Source: Rhizopus arrhizus | Taxonomy: Eukaryota > Mucoromycota > Mucoromycetes > Mucorales > Rhizopodaceae | DNA length: 64,000 nt | Assembly (NCBI GenBank): GCA_024220505.1 | Contig: JAKZZE010000036.1 | Span: 372,001-436,000, forward strand | Direction: 5' to 3' | In this document: positions 15,801-29,790 of the stretch, piece by piece | Numbering within the stretch: position 1 is the first letter of the stretch | How the letters are laid out: each line of letters begins with the position of its first letter | Notes under the pieces: generated by a model | What the model saw: the letters and a program-made list of their open reading frames with translations, nothing else | The model's database searches: none | Told to the model about the DNA's origin: nothing | Translations under genes and position numbers: made by a program

Positions 15801-18112
15801 ATTTAGTTGAATGTATTATAGCTAAATACCAAAATGCTTTTTTGAACTTTGTCAAAATGTTCAGAGAATACTCAAATTGAGAGTGAAAGAACTATTGGCC
15901 ACCTGATGATTAAAATGAAGGGGCCCAGCATAAGCCAATCGAATGATTTATTTAAGATTCCTGTTAGGCTGTGGGTTATACACAGCATTCTTGTGGAACT
16001 CGGTGTTAAGACACCAAGCATGTTTGGTCTCTTGACATTCGGTATGTTTTTTCTTGGATAATTACAAAGTAACACCAATTCGAATTAACGATAGGACTTG
16101 GCTACAAGCATTACAAGATGAGCTTTGGATATCCAAAAGCAAATAATTGGCATTATTGGAAAAGCGTTTTCTGTTGAGAACGGTCGCTGCCTTTGGGGAA
16201 ATAAGTAGATCGTTATATGGTACAATATCAAGATGTTATTGGATATCATTTTGATATTGCATTCATTAATGAGGCTTGTACATAAACAAAAGTACAGACA
16301 AACATAAGAAACATTAGCCAAATGTATAGATACAGCACCCAAAATTGCTCATGAATGATCAATTGACCTCATTTGTATGTAGATTCGAGATAAAGAATAT
16401 TGTATCTTTTTTATTACTTGGCAATAAAAATAGAATAATTTACGGTAATTTATCAAATCAAAACGAAAAGCAAAATAACAAATTGTTGTGGACAAAGACA
16501 CTTTTTATTGATAATGATGGTATGCAGCATTATAATTAATTGAATCATGTAATAAACTTTATTAATGGGCTAATGTTATCAATCGGGAGTAAATATAAAA
16601 CTGTAGAGGAAGTCGTAAGGATATAATCGATCATCAACTTAGCCCTTATTTTTACAAAGTCTACCTCCATAAATATGCTACATAATATTCTTTCATACCT
16701 TAATTTCACCAGCGGAAGAAGTACACTATTTAATCTTATGTTTGTATTTGGTCTAGATTGTTGAACATACTTCCTTCATCTTTGTGTAAAACAATTGGAG
16801 CACAAATGTTTAACATACTACAGCTTTAAAAGACCGTATCTGAAACCCGCATAAGGTGAATTAACCACCTCACAACCCAAATTGACATGTGTACCAAATC
16901 ATTCAATGCCATGAGATATGATTTTTTTTAGTTGCTATTATCATATATTTGGTTATTCGTTCTGATTGGTTAATCAAATTTATTATCATTGTACTTGAAC
17001 TTGTACCTGAATCCCAAATACAGGATATTCTCTTGCTAATCGTATAACGTATAAAGCAAGCAGATGTTGAAAAATTTTCTATGGCTATTATTGATATTGA
17101 CATAAAAATGTGTATCCAACTTGATTGAGTGAAATAAGCATTAAATTATAAGTGTTATTTCTTTATTAGTTGGTATAGGTGAATTTTTCTCATTGGCCCT
17201 TTAGTGTGATGATGATATACAAGTCAATGAAATAACAATACATCACTGCTAGACTATAATTAAGTATACATTACGACAATGTTATGAAATGATGAATTAG
17301 TACTACAAATTAAGTTTACCGTAGAATGGGATACGATCCGATGTTACACTATTATTCCAATTAAAGCATATCCCACTCAAGCCTCTTTCTCTGTCAAACA
17401 TTAGGTTACACAGAAGTTAAAAAGGCTGAACTTCATAGATGACGTGCTCCACAGACAATTTCACTTGTTCAATCGGTGTCGGAAACATAACTGTAATATC
17501 CCCCGCTTGCCCTTTGACGCTTGAATGTAAGATGTTTGTTATCTGATTTTTAATAAAATATAAAACAGTGATACAGCATTTTATGTTTTTATTATTTGAT
17601 ATTAACAATTTAATAAAGTACTTAAAGCATATAATAAAAAGGGAATAAAAAACTTGTATGTTTCACAATAAAGAAGAAATACAAATGTCAAGTCTAAACA
17701 AAGCAAGAATAAACATCAAAGAAAAGCAAAAGCATGAAACACTTTATATTTCTGTTAACGAATTATTTGGTTTACAGAATAATAAAGGGAGATCCTTTTT
17801 ATGTATTTGTGTGTCTTACTTTTTATTTGGTATTTTTTTTTTTTCGATCCCCTTTATTATTTTTTCCCCAATTTTTTATTTTTCTTTTTAGGAATTCTTT
17901 TTTCTTTTCTCTGCCTTTTCTTCTTTTTCTTTTGTTTTTCACTGTCCAAAAAAAAAGAGAGAGAGAGGTTTTTTTTCTTATTTTAAGATAAAGCAAAACA
18001 AAGCAAAAAACCTGGAATTCTTTTTATTATTATTATTGTTATTTATTCAATGCTTTAACATTTGTCTACCATTTATCATTGTTATATTACTACTCCCACA
18101 CACTCACAAAGC
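10661..18112. other. 7.4 kb gene desert
   Basis: No gene supportable by conserved protein or spliced frame. It contains a 33-T run (12782-12814) and a short repeat (14335-14625). A possibly decayed coding stretch at about 13770-14330 on the plus strand shows alternating open frames broken by stops. Short isolated frames near 14.7 and 15.5 kb have no recognisable family. Pyrimidine-rich sequence at 17.83-17.98 kb precedes the FYR gene. Confidence 0.5.
14335..14625 (+). repeat. Short copy of an LTR-like dispersed repeat (long copy at 37.13-38.34 kb)
   Basis: The starts match (taaagtcgaatactttta followed by AAAG and a TTTCAAG block). So do the middle (atagactgatattaa-like) and the end (AAGTGAAACTTG, then AATGATAAGACTGTATCTT-type sequence and CATGACA). 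This copy is about 290 bp against about 1.2 kb at 37-38 kb, so one is internally deleted or the other carries insertions. No coding capacity here. Confidence 0.65.
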
Positions 18113-19832
18113 ATGTCTCATCAATCTATGTCTATTAATAAAATCTTATTACCCACCATTACAAGTCAATCGTTCACATTGGATAAAACAGCAAAAGGTA
18201 AAAACAAAAATAAAATTAGTATTTTAATATTAAATCATTAATACAAAAATAGTAAAAATCTTTTATACATTTAATGGATCTCAAAAGCACTGTTTATGTT
18301 CATTTGATATGAAACTAAGCGAAGAAAATATTAAAGAAAAGAAATGGATGAGTGTACCATTAAAGCAGTGTTTAATATCACTTTGTTCTTCTTGTCCAGA
18401 TCAATTAATATACAAGGATGCGGCTGTTTACAGTGCAAACTTTGAAGAAAATGCAACGGTAGAGAATTGGTCACCGCTTCATGATGCTACATCTAACATT
18501 GTCTGGGAAGGACACGGCTTATTATCTTCACTGATGAATGACAATGCACAGCAATATGCTACTGGAAAAATAATTGAATCCAACAGCAATGACTATATTT
18601 GTCAAGTCGAAGTCTTGATTCAATTACAACCTGTAAAATAAATTACAAGAATATACGCTTCTAAAAAAGTGCTCATATATTCATCATTAGGTACAGCCAC
18701 ACATATTACCTACTTCTCCACAATCTGAAAACTATCAACTTCCACCTATGCGATCATTATGGAACACATCAGAAACAGTAAATTGGCAAAGAAACGATGT
18801 ATTCTCCTCAGTTCAAAAACAACCTGAACAATCCATCAACTATCCACCTGCACTCAATCGTAATTGGCCTGGAAGCCGATACGATGCTAACAGCTTTGTT
18901 CAAGAAGAAGATAAACGCAAACATCAAGAAATACTAAATATTCCAAAAAAAAAGATGAAGCAAAATACAACCATGACCATTCGATCCATTACTTCCACAG
19001 GCACAACCGATACTTATTTTCATCAATCAAGACGCAAAAAGCGTGATACAAAACCACCTAATGCCAATGATATTAGGCCATTTATAGAGGTTCAAAAGGA
19101 CAATGATGGTCATTATATTCTACCTGCTGAAGTGGACTCTTGGACTGTACTTGATCTAGGTACTGTCGTTTGGGATAGAGCTGCTTTTCATAACCAAAGA
19201 TATATTTATCCAGTTGGTTACCGCGTTAAAAAGTAATTTAGGTTGATAATAAAAACAAATGATGCTAAATATGTTTATGTTAGATGGTACAGGAGTATGA
19301 TCGATCCTCATAGTGATACTCAATATACTTGTGAAATATTGGATGGTGGTGAAGAACCTATTGTAAGCATATCATTCACACTTATACACAGTTTATTAAT
19401 ATTTTGTAGTTTCAGTTAAATGCAGATGATAATCCAACTGAATGCTGGCGTGGTCCTACGCCTACTACAGTTTGGACAATTGTAGTTCGAAGGTAAATGA
19501 ATATGTTATAGATAAACAAATGCTAAATCTACAAGTATAGGGCATTTGCTATTCGTAATATGGACTATGGACATAACCCAGTTGGTCCCGACTTTTTTGG
19601 TTTACGAAAAAATACAATTGCAAAAATGATTCAAGATTTACCCAATGCAAACAAGTGTCAAAATTATATTTGGCAAAACTTTGAAGCTATGAATAATACA
19701 AAAGGGAAATCAGTAAGAAGATCAAGTACACGGATTAACCTAATTGAAAGACCACTATTGAAATCAATTGAAGACCCTCATCCATCGTCAAGTAGTTGTG
19801 CTTCATCTCCTCATACAGACAATGAGGCTTAA
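18113..19832 (+). CDS. FYRN/FYRC domain protein, TBRG1-like nuclear protein
   Basis: Six exons join perfectly in frame to 486 residues: 18113-18197, 18253-18632, 18691-19232, 19284-19362, 19410-19492, 19541-19832. The C-terminal half carries an F/Y-rich module. FYRN: VLDLGTVVWDRAAFH, then IYPVGYRVKK and YRSMIDP. FYRC: YTCEILDGGEEPIFQL, then ECWRGPTPTTVW. After it comes GPDFFGLRKNTIAKMIQ with NANKCQNYIW, which closely follows the arrangement in TBRG1. FYR modules occur in chromatin proteins (MLL/KMT2, TBRG1, JARID-type fungal proteins). Just before the module is a basic segment (about residues 225-270, RRKKRDTK) that may be a nuclear signal. The first ~155 residues look folded (Cys- and aromatic-rich) but belong to no domain I recognise. 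The chosen ATG is the first in exon 1. Confidence 0.88.
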
Positions 19833-20785
19833 AAAAATATATTTATAACTTATTGTATATCTTTTATTTTGTATTTTGTGTTTATGTTAATATTTGTATG
19901 TTTTTTAAATAAATCTAACTCATTATTATTATCTCATTCCAAATAAATAAATAAAAATTTAAATGAATGAGAAAAATCATATAACTATTTTGGAAACATA
20001 AATCCCCCCCAAAGAATGAAACCAAATGCCTTATCTATTCCTAACAGTCTGCTAGAATAACTTGTGAACAAGCTTCTACAATTTGAGTAATCAAAGTGTC
20101 GTTGTCATCAAAAGGTTGTCTTGTAACACCATAGTTCGCTTTTCTTTTTTAATAGCCAAATGCAATTTCTATTTCTTTTTCTTACTCTTCGTCTTTATCA
20201 ATTTTTATTACTATTAAATATTTTATTTAATTTTCTTACTAAAGAACAAGACTATCTACAATAGTAAATACAAATGAAGCGAAAAAAGAAGCTTACTTTG
20301 GGCCCTCCAGCCCCAGGGGGGTTTACCATCCAAAGAGTCGAGAGGGAAACAAAGCTTGCTATATAAAACTGTTGTCGATCAATAAAGCAAGGCTAAAAAC
20401 ATACATGTGTGACATCCGATGCCCCAGACTCTTAAGTAACTCAAAAAAAAAAAGTCCCCGCTCAAGAAGACTTTGATGGCGATTTTCAACACACGTAAAC
20501 TCTACTTTCAGTTATGAACCACCGAGTGATTCATTTGAAGGTTTCCAAAAAGAATTCAGGCATATTTACAATAACTTGTATTTTCTCTACATGAATAAAC
20601 AAACTAATGCAAATAATATTAGGCAAAGAAAAGCCTCCCGTCAATAGTAAAAAGGTAGACAAAGCAATGAGGAATAAACATATGGAAGAGGTATTACATA
20701 AATCTGCAACGTCTGAACAAGAATAAGGTCTGTATGTAATTGCTATTTCTCATGTTGAATCATGCTAGCATTACAATAAATCATA
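19833..20785. other. Intergenic
   Basis: AT-rich; no gene seen. A short GC-richer island (about 20295-20350, GGGCCCTCCAGCCCC-type) stands out but encodes nothing recognisable. Confidence 0.45.
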
Positions 20786-21175
20786 TATTATAATCATGAC
20801 GCAGGCTTAGATATTACTGCTTCTTCTACATCTACTGCTACTACTGCAACTGCTAGTGAAGGCTTCAGCGATCAAGATGAGAAGGTTACTAAAGCTACTT
20901 AAAAGAGAAAGGCCAAACAAGTAACCCTTAGAATTATCAAACAAGAAGCTTAACGATCATCTACAAAGTCGATGAAATGTCGTACTTGTGATGGGACTGA
21001 TCATATAAAACCTTCCAGCTGTAAGTGTCCTTACTATATCAAGAGCAAAATAGAAGCACACCAAGATCTTATAAAAGCTTCTGTTATCAAGACAGATTTG
21101 AACAACATTTGTAGGGTTGCTAACATGATTCTGGAAATCCAAAAGCTAGTATCGCGTATAATTCAAGTTGTCTAG
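20786..21175 (+). pseudogene. Decayed zinc-knuckle ORF, probable transposon remnant
   Basis: One frame reads through a Ser/Thr-rich segment, two in-frame stops, a basic segment, and then CRTCDGTDHIKPSSCKCP. That is a C-x2-C...H...C knuckle of the sort common in repeat-encoded fungal proteins. The frame ends at 21175. Stops before the motif show that it is broken. Parent element unknown. Confidence 0.4.
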
Positions 21176-21570
21176 ATGAGTCTATGTTTGTAAACTACTT
21201 TTATCTTGATTGAGTAAAGAACAAGCAAGCTTCTGCTGTTATTACTCACAATTTGGTTTATCAACTTTTTCCAAAAGATTATTTGATGATAATATCAAGT
21301 ACAGCAGTAACAATTCTATTGTGAAAAGAAGCAGCTCTATGACAAGAAACAAAAATGGATCCTGCTTCTTCCAAATAATAACAAGCCAGATAGTCCTTAC
21401 AAGAAAGAATAATCACTTACGGCGATGGCTCTTTTTCTGGATCTCTGAAAGAAAAAATTTCTATGGTTACTAGAAGGATTACCGATGCTATTAAGGTATC
21501 AAAGGGTTCACAAGGAAAAACTGAGTTTATCTATGCTGCTTAGGCTTTTACTAGGCAAATATATAATCAA

Positions 21571-21622
<52 letters not shown>

Positions 21623-22395
21623 CTATTTCAGCCAGATCAAGACGAAAGGTACATGTCGTCCTCAAGTGTAACTCTTGTAGTACAGTATAAAATCGTGATG
21701 TGATGACTGACAGAAACATACGTTATATCTTTACATGTTACAGCATAATAACGAAAGACCTCTCGAATACATGAATTTCGCTTCTTCTGAGGATTGTATG
21801 AGAACTTCATAACGGATTCTCATCCCTTACCTAGCAGATAAATTGTATACAATATTTCTTATAATCTTTTACTAGTATTCACTGCTTGTTCTCTCAAATT
21901 ACCTCAACTTGCCCATACCAATTATTTCCAAAATTTTACTACTTCCTTTCCAACTTTCTACTTCACTTTTTTCTAAATTATTTCAGCATTCTTTTCCAAG
22001 TTTACAATATATGATTTTTTTTGTTACGGTCATCCGATTCAAATGGAAAAACCACTAGCAATAATTCTTTAAATAGACTCCTGTCTTGGATGAGATTGTC
22101 ATCAATCAAATTCATGAAGAATTATTGAAACTATCTGCTTACAATTCTCTATGCTAATATCTTTTGTATTGTTTCATGCACTTAGATTGCTTTTAATCCT
22201 TATACTCTTTGATGAGTTTTAACAAACATCAAAATTTTCATCCATTTTTACCCTTGATCCTAAAAGAGTTTTTAGCTTCTTTTTATTCTTCCTTTTGATC
22301 TGATCCGAGCGAAGCGATGTCTATAAGACATCATGCGTCCACTGTGGTCTAGCAAAATATAAATAAATAAAATACTCATTTTTTTCCAAAAATAT
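21176..22395. other. Non-coding, with a 39-A run
   Basis: No gene supported. It contains a 39-base poly-A tract (21574-21612). Sequence before the tract has short broken frames that may extend the decayed ORF upstream. Confidence 0.45.
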
Positions 22396-22399
22396 TTTT

Positions 22400-24130
22400 T
22401 TATTTATACAATAATGCAAGAATAAACAAAGTAACATATGGATAAACATAAAAATAACAATAATATATGAAAAAAGAAAAAGGAAAAAATAGTAGAACTG
22501 TGAACTGATTAATCGAGTTTGTTTTCTTCAGCAATGTAGTTGCGGACGGATTGTGAAATGTTTTAAAGGATCTTGTTAGGTAGGAATGGCTGGTCATTGA
22601 AAATGTAATTCCAGTGTGCTTTCCATATAAAGGAGAGTGTTGTAATAAGTACTATATTGGTGATAATAGCCCTATTTTGACAGCAATCGACGGAATAAAA
22701 AGCGAGAGTTGAGAAGGCATTGGAAATGCCCTGCGTGTCGTCAGTGGACCGCAAGAATTCACGGATGACACCTTGCCAAACAGCAAGTTTTGGTGAACAC
22801 GTAGAAATAAAGCATTCAGTTGAATCGACAACTACATTACAAAGTGAGCAGATTAAGGTGGTGCATTTTGCAGGCAGGAGGGGATGTGGCGGATACTAAT
22901 GCAGAATTCTTTTGTGCATTAATCTGAACAAGGTATTTCTTTGAATTGTAAGCACCAGAGACCAAAAGTCGAGCCAGAATTGTTTTTGAATAGCAGCGAG
23001 AAAACGTGGTGGAGGATTCAGGTGGTTAACAGGTTTGCAGAAGGATTTTGTATTGACATTTCGAAATGTTTTAGAAGGAAGTCGGAATTGTAGACAGTTA
23101 ACCAAAGGATTGAAGCTAAATTGAGGTAGGTCGATAACTGTTGTATCGAGGTCGTTGGCTTGAGAAAGACAATGCTTGCCGAAGAAGTAGCTGATGTGTA
23201 CACTTTCGATTTGTATGCCATGAAAGATTTTATTGATGGCACGTTGATGGTGTGGCGTAATGTCTTTCTGTTATTTTCTTTGCATAGCCTGTAGCTGAGT
23301 GTTGAACTAGAATGCATCTCGCGCTGACATTTAGTTCACATATACTTCAAAATTTGAATCGATTCTCGGGGGTTACATATATACTCCGGATGAGTAAAGA
23401 CAAACAGGTTTGATGAGCAAGGTCCATTTGACTGAAGTCTCGAGGAATGCGATCTAAAGATTTGAAAAGCCGCGAACAAGTATTGTAAAGCCGTACAGGC
23501 AGTTGAAGGCGGCCATCTGGAAACAAAAATGAGGTTTGATGGTGTTCTGCGTTGTAACTGTTTTGTACATGTGTTTGACGCACTTTGTTGACTTTAGTCT
23601 TTTGTTCAAAAGGTATATCCAGCAAGAGCGGTTGTATCCAATGAGAATATAGGGCTGCTTGTTGTACATGAGGATCAGTGATATTCAGCCCACCATAGCA
23701 CTTTGGGAGGGTCAGAACATCCCATTTGATGCAAGAAAAATATTTTGGCTTAAAAACTTTGACACAAGACCTCTAATTTTGTTGATGTCTGTTTGGGTCA
23801 CGGGAGTCATTCATAACAAGTACGAGCACTTGGAAATCAGTAGAGTATTAGCAATGGTGGCACACCCAAGGATAGATAGTGAGCGCGTTGAGTGCAGTAT
23901 AATCTGTTGGCGAATTTTGTTTATAAATTGTGACATGAAAGCGTCTCTCTATATACGTGATTGAATCAACGGGAAACCAAGGTACATTACCGGTTGAGGA
24001 CTGGAAGGCAGATGAATACTGGGGATCCCCAAATCAGACAAACTGTCCGCTATCTCATTCACATTTAAATGCAGTAAGGAAGATAACAAAAGGGACATAT
24101 AAACTCCGACATATTTGACATTTTTGATTC
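22400..24130 (-). mobile_element. 5'-truncated, degenerate LINE (non-LTR retrotransposon), 3' half
   Basis: Minus-strand fragments, in order, match the end of a LINE reverse transcriptase and its downstream region. They are the MYLGFPLIQ block (about 24000), a helical segment with an in-frame stop (about 23800), LPKCYGGLNITDPHVQQAAL (about 23690, the PK-x-GGLG-type motif), then an aromatic-rich segment (FWLDFWSLVLTIQRNTLFRL, about 22960). A zf-RVT-like tail reaches about 22400. Frames switch several times, so the copy is dead. The endonuclease and the catalytic YxDD part are absent, as expected for a 5'-truncated insertion. It lies less than 100 bp beyond the QCR6 stop. No clear 3' poly-A tail is visible. 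Confidence 0.8.
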
Positions 24131-24198
24131 TAGAAGTAAAAAAAAAAAAAAAGCAAAAGAATTTACTCTTACTATGTAACTTTCTTTCTCTTTTATAT

Positions 24199-24694
24199 TT
24201 ATTTTGTAGCAGCAAAAATTTTGGGAGCAGCCTATTTATATACAAGTTAGCACATGTCAAAGGAAAGCAAATATAATGAACTTACACATTCGTCAGCACA
24301 GTGCATAAAGTGGAAAAACTCTTCAACACCTAAAATGCATATTAGTTTCTCTTTCTCTTTTTTCACTATCTTTTCAGCACTTACAGTTTTCAGAAGAACC
24401 GTTTTCAACACGCTCATTACATTCGTCAAAATGTTTCTTTAAGGCAGAACATTCTTCAGCACAAGCTATACAGAACATACATGAGTTTCTTTTCCCTCTT
24501 TCCAGTTCTGCCTATTATTCACTGTTTGTACCTTCCATAATGGCTTCCTTGGGATCCTCAGGCTCTTCCTCTTCTTCCTCTTCTTCTTCTACAACTTCTT
24601 CAGCAGGTTGTTCTTCGGCAGGTTGTTCCTCAACAGGTTCTTCATCAGCAAAGACGGTAGGAACAAAATTAGAAAAGAATTCAGAAAGACCCAT
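24199..24694 (-). CDS. QCR6: Cytochrome bc1 complex subunit 6 (hinge protein, QCR6/UQCRH)
   Basis: Four minus-strand exons (24694-24532, 24465-24385, 24329-24286, 24231-24199) join in frame to 106 residues. QCR6 is the acidic hinge subunit of respiratory complex III in the inner mitochondrial membrane; it supports the cytochrome c1-cytochrome c contact. Visible features are the N-terminal MGLSEFFSNFVPTVFA, a long Glu-rich tract (about residues 18-45), and four paired cysteines in the C-terminal helical hairpin (ACAEECSALKKHFDEC and HFMHCADEC). The end, APKIFAATK, corresponds to the hairpin end of the family (AHKLF in yeast and animals). Length fits the family. It shares a ~245 bp upstream region with a divergent small ORF. 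A dead LINE lies just past its 3' end. Confidence 0.93.
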
Positions 24695-24939
24695 TGTAAT
24701 TAAAAGAGTGAGGGGGTTGAAATTATGTAAAGAAAAAAAAGCAAAGTAAATTTTTTCTCGTCTTTTTCTTTGCGCTCTGGGAATAAAACCCTTACCTCGA
24801 TCCCCTCTCTGTGAGTGCCTGTGTGTGTACAAAAGAGAGTGGTGTGTGCTTAAGTGTGACGTAATCAGTATTAATACTCCGTGATTTTTCGGTTTTAAAT
24901 ACGTTGATTCTCCCTTTCCTTTGTTATTCTTTCATTATA

Positions 24940-25179
24940 ATGACTTTACAAGAGTATCAGGAAATGATACGAAAAAAGTTTACCAGCATGACCGTCATTC
25001 GAGATATAGATTGTTTTATACCACATAACCACCAAAAAAGAAAATTTACAGTACCAAAAGATGTACAACCAAGAGGTGTGCAAACAGACACATATAACGA
25101 AACGCTCGCTGTGACCGATAGCAGCCCAATGAAAAAACTAAAGCAATTCGCAATCCTTAAAAATAAAAGTCAAGACTGA
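24940..25179 (+). CDS. Small hypothetical protein
   Basis: Single-exon frame of 79 residues from MTLQEYQEMIRKK; an in-frame ATG at 24904 would add 12 residues. The protein is basic and polar with no domain, membrane segment or signal that I recognise. It is arranged head-to-head with QCR6 and its stop is about 110 bp from the end of the Miro gene on the other strand. The gap-filling position and good initiation context support it, but no homologue is recognised, so a chance frame remains possible. Confidence 0.45.
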   Translation: MTLQEYQEMIRKKFTSMTVIRDIDCFIPHNHQKRKFTVPKDVQPRGVQTDTYNETLAVTDSSPMKKLKQFAILKNKSQD

Positions 25180-25286
25180 TACTGGATCACCTAAGTTCTG
25201 TTTTATGCAAAATACCTATTATACTAAGAATCCAATCGACAAAAGAGATATTATTTTTTCATTTATTACAAATACAACACTATATT

Positions 25287-27848
<2,562 letters not shown>

Positions 27849-27996
27849 TGTTTCTTTTTTTTTTATTTAAATATATAAAAACAAGACGCGGTTTGGTGTA
27901 TAAACCCGAGGAAAAAAAAAAAAAAAAAAAAAAGAAAAAAAAAGTGAAAAAAATAAGGGCAACAATAAGTTTAATTGTGTTCACAGTTGTGACTTT
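27849..27996. promoter_or_regulatory. Miro gene promoter / Ubc8 3' spacer with poly-A/T tract
   Basis: 148 bp between the E2 stop and the Miro start. It contains a long A-rich run on the plus strand (about 27912-27943), which is poly-T upstream of the Miro ATG, a typical nucleosome-excluding fungal promoter element. Confidence 0.45.
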
Positions 27997-28806
27997 TTAT
28001 AATTCCATACCAGCTGCTTCATCTTCTGAAGAATCAAAATTTACAGAACTCATATCTTCATCATCCGAGCTTTCTTCAACTGCAGCATCTGCTGCTTCTT
28101 TAGTAGCAAATCTTGCAACATAATCTATCATAAATGTTTATAACTGCTTTATATAATATATATGTTACCTTTCACTTTTAATTCGTATTTAGCTGGCTCT
28201 CTCATTAATAATGCAGCAGCTTCACCATTTAAAGGATCTGTAGGGTTAGGATAACGAAGCAATTGAGGAAGAAATACTTCAAATATATTAATCATATCTA
28301 ATATAAACATATCAATATGCTATTCATATAAATTACAATATTTCTTTACCAAACATTGGGCTCCATGTTTGATTGATGACATCTAAGCAAACAGAACCAC
28401 TCCTAAAATTGCAAGCATTATTATTACATCTAAATATCGTCTGTTTTTCTTCAATTTACACTTCATCGATGTTTGGATGAAATATTTTATTCATAAATCC
28501 AATGCTTGGTGATTTATAAGGATATTGGTCAGGAAGTTCTACGTGGACTTTCCATACTCCTCCTGTAAAAGGTGCTGTATATTTATCAGTAACAGTCTGC
28601 TGCTGTATAGAAGTACATACTATCACTTGGTCCGTGAAAACGAACATAAAATTCTTGCATGTTGTCGTTTACTAGAGTCACTTCATAATCACTCATTAAG
28701 CTAATGGTACATTAGAAAAGAAAAGGAGTTTTTTTGTAATAATAATTCTTTTTAAAACTAACAGCTTCATAACATCTGTCTCTATTCTTCTTCTGGGTGT
28801 AGACAT
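27997..28806 (-). CDS. UBC8: Ubiquitin-conjugating enzyme E2, Ubc8/UBE2H type
   Basis: Six minus-strand exons (28806-28763, 28700-28621, 28574-28460, 28402-28350, 28297-28169, 28124-27997) join in frame to 182 residues, nearly the length of human UBE2H (183). This E2 works with the GID/CTLH ubiquitin ligase; in yeast it drives catabolite degradation of gluconeogenic enzymes. Visible features are the N-terminus [22 protein letters not shown], the core [20 protein letters not shown], the HPN motif (IFHPNIDE), the catalytic cysteine in [13 protein letters not shown], and [16 protein letters not shown]. An acidic C-terminal tail ([11 protein letters not shown]...) is typical of this E2 class. The start is fixed by the conserved N-terminus. 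Confidence 0.95.
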
Positions 28807-29115
28807 GCCTTAAAAAACTATTTATGTGAAAAAAAAAAAAAAAAAGAAGCGTAATGCGTTTATGAGATTTTAATATTTTCAGATGCGCTCTCTGATTGGT
28901 TGGATTTGTTATTTCCAGCATTACAACCGTTTAAATACCACATTTGGAAAATACAGGTAAATCTTTAAAAGTGTGAAATAAGGCCGTTCCTTTTCCTGAT
29001 TTATTTGAGGGAAGGTATTGAAGATATAGTACTATAGCTTTGATGTATTTCTCTTTTCTGTAAATAAATCGTCTTTTACAATCCAAATTATTTAGAAACC
29101 CACGCAAAAAATGTC

Positions 29116-29147
<32 letters not shown>

Positions 29148-29790
29148 CTCAGAACATATCATTTGCTTTATAAAGAAAAGCACGTTACTTTCTTGTAAGA
29201 GTTCTCACTTTAGAGAATTTGCAGTATAAAAGAGATACTTTTATTAGTATGATTGTCAATTATTGACTCTTGAACAAGTTCATTTACCTATTTAATCTAA
29301 TCATATCTTAATGTATTACTGTTGGATGAACAAAGTCAGTTTATGATCAAGTAAAGGAGTATTATCAATAATGATATCATTTTTTTGTAAATAATCTCAT
29401 AGCGTATACCTTGCAAAATAAGCTTTGCACTGTGTTAAATATAATTTTCATTAGAAATAGTTACAATGAAAATAAATGTAAGTTAACACTTATCACACGG
29501 GAATTTTTTACTGCGTATTTATAAAATTACAACTGTCTATAGGCTTATATTATTCTCTGTTCATCATTCTCTTGGAATTGTACTTTTTAATAAAAAAAAA
29601 AAGCTCAAAACTACTTTTTTTCTGCTGTATCAAACAAGAGATATGCTGCAAACAACAGTTACCAAGCTCACAACGGTTCAATATTATATAAGCTGATAGC
29701 AAAATATCCTAAGTCATTAGTGAATAAGAAGGAGTAAGAGACGAAGAATAGCTATTAATCTCGCAGTTTTGTTATCTTGAGTGTCTTCAA
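28807..29790. other. Intergenic
   Basis: AT-rich; no gene. It holds a 29-T run (29119-29147). Confidence 0.5.

Noticed and set aside
17658..17991. Phe-rich ORFs upstream of the FYR gene
   Set aside because: Translations of T-rich leader sequence; low complexity and mutually overlapping frames.
10661..18112. Centromere or pericentromere (ORF-free AT-rich region plus a LINE nearby, as in Mucor)
   Set aside because: Only one truncated LINE, and genes lie on both sides within a few kb; no known centromere motif could be verified by eye.
24540..24749. Plus-strand Ser-rich ORF over the QCR6 acidic exon
   Set aside because: Antisense shadow of the Glu-rich tract of QCR6.
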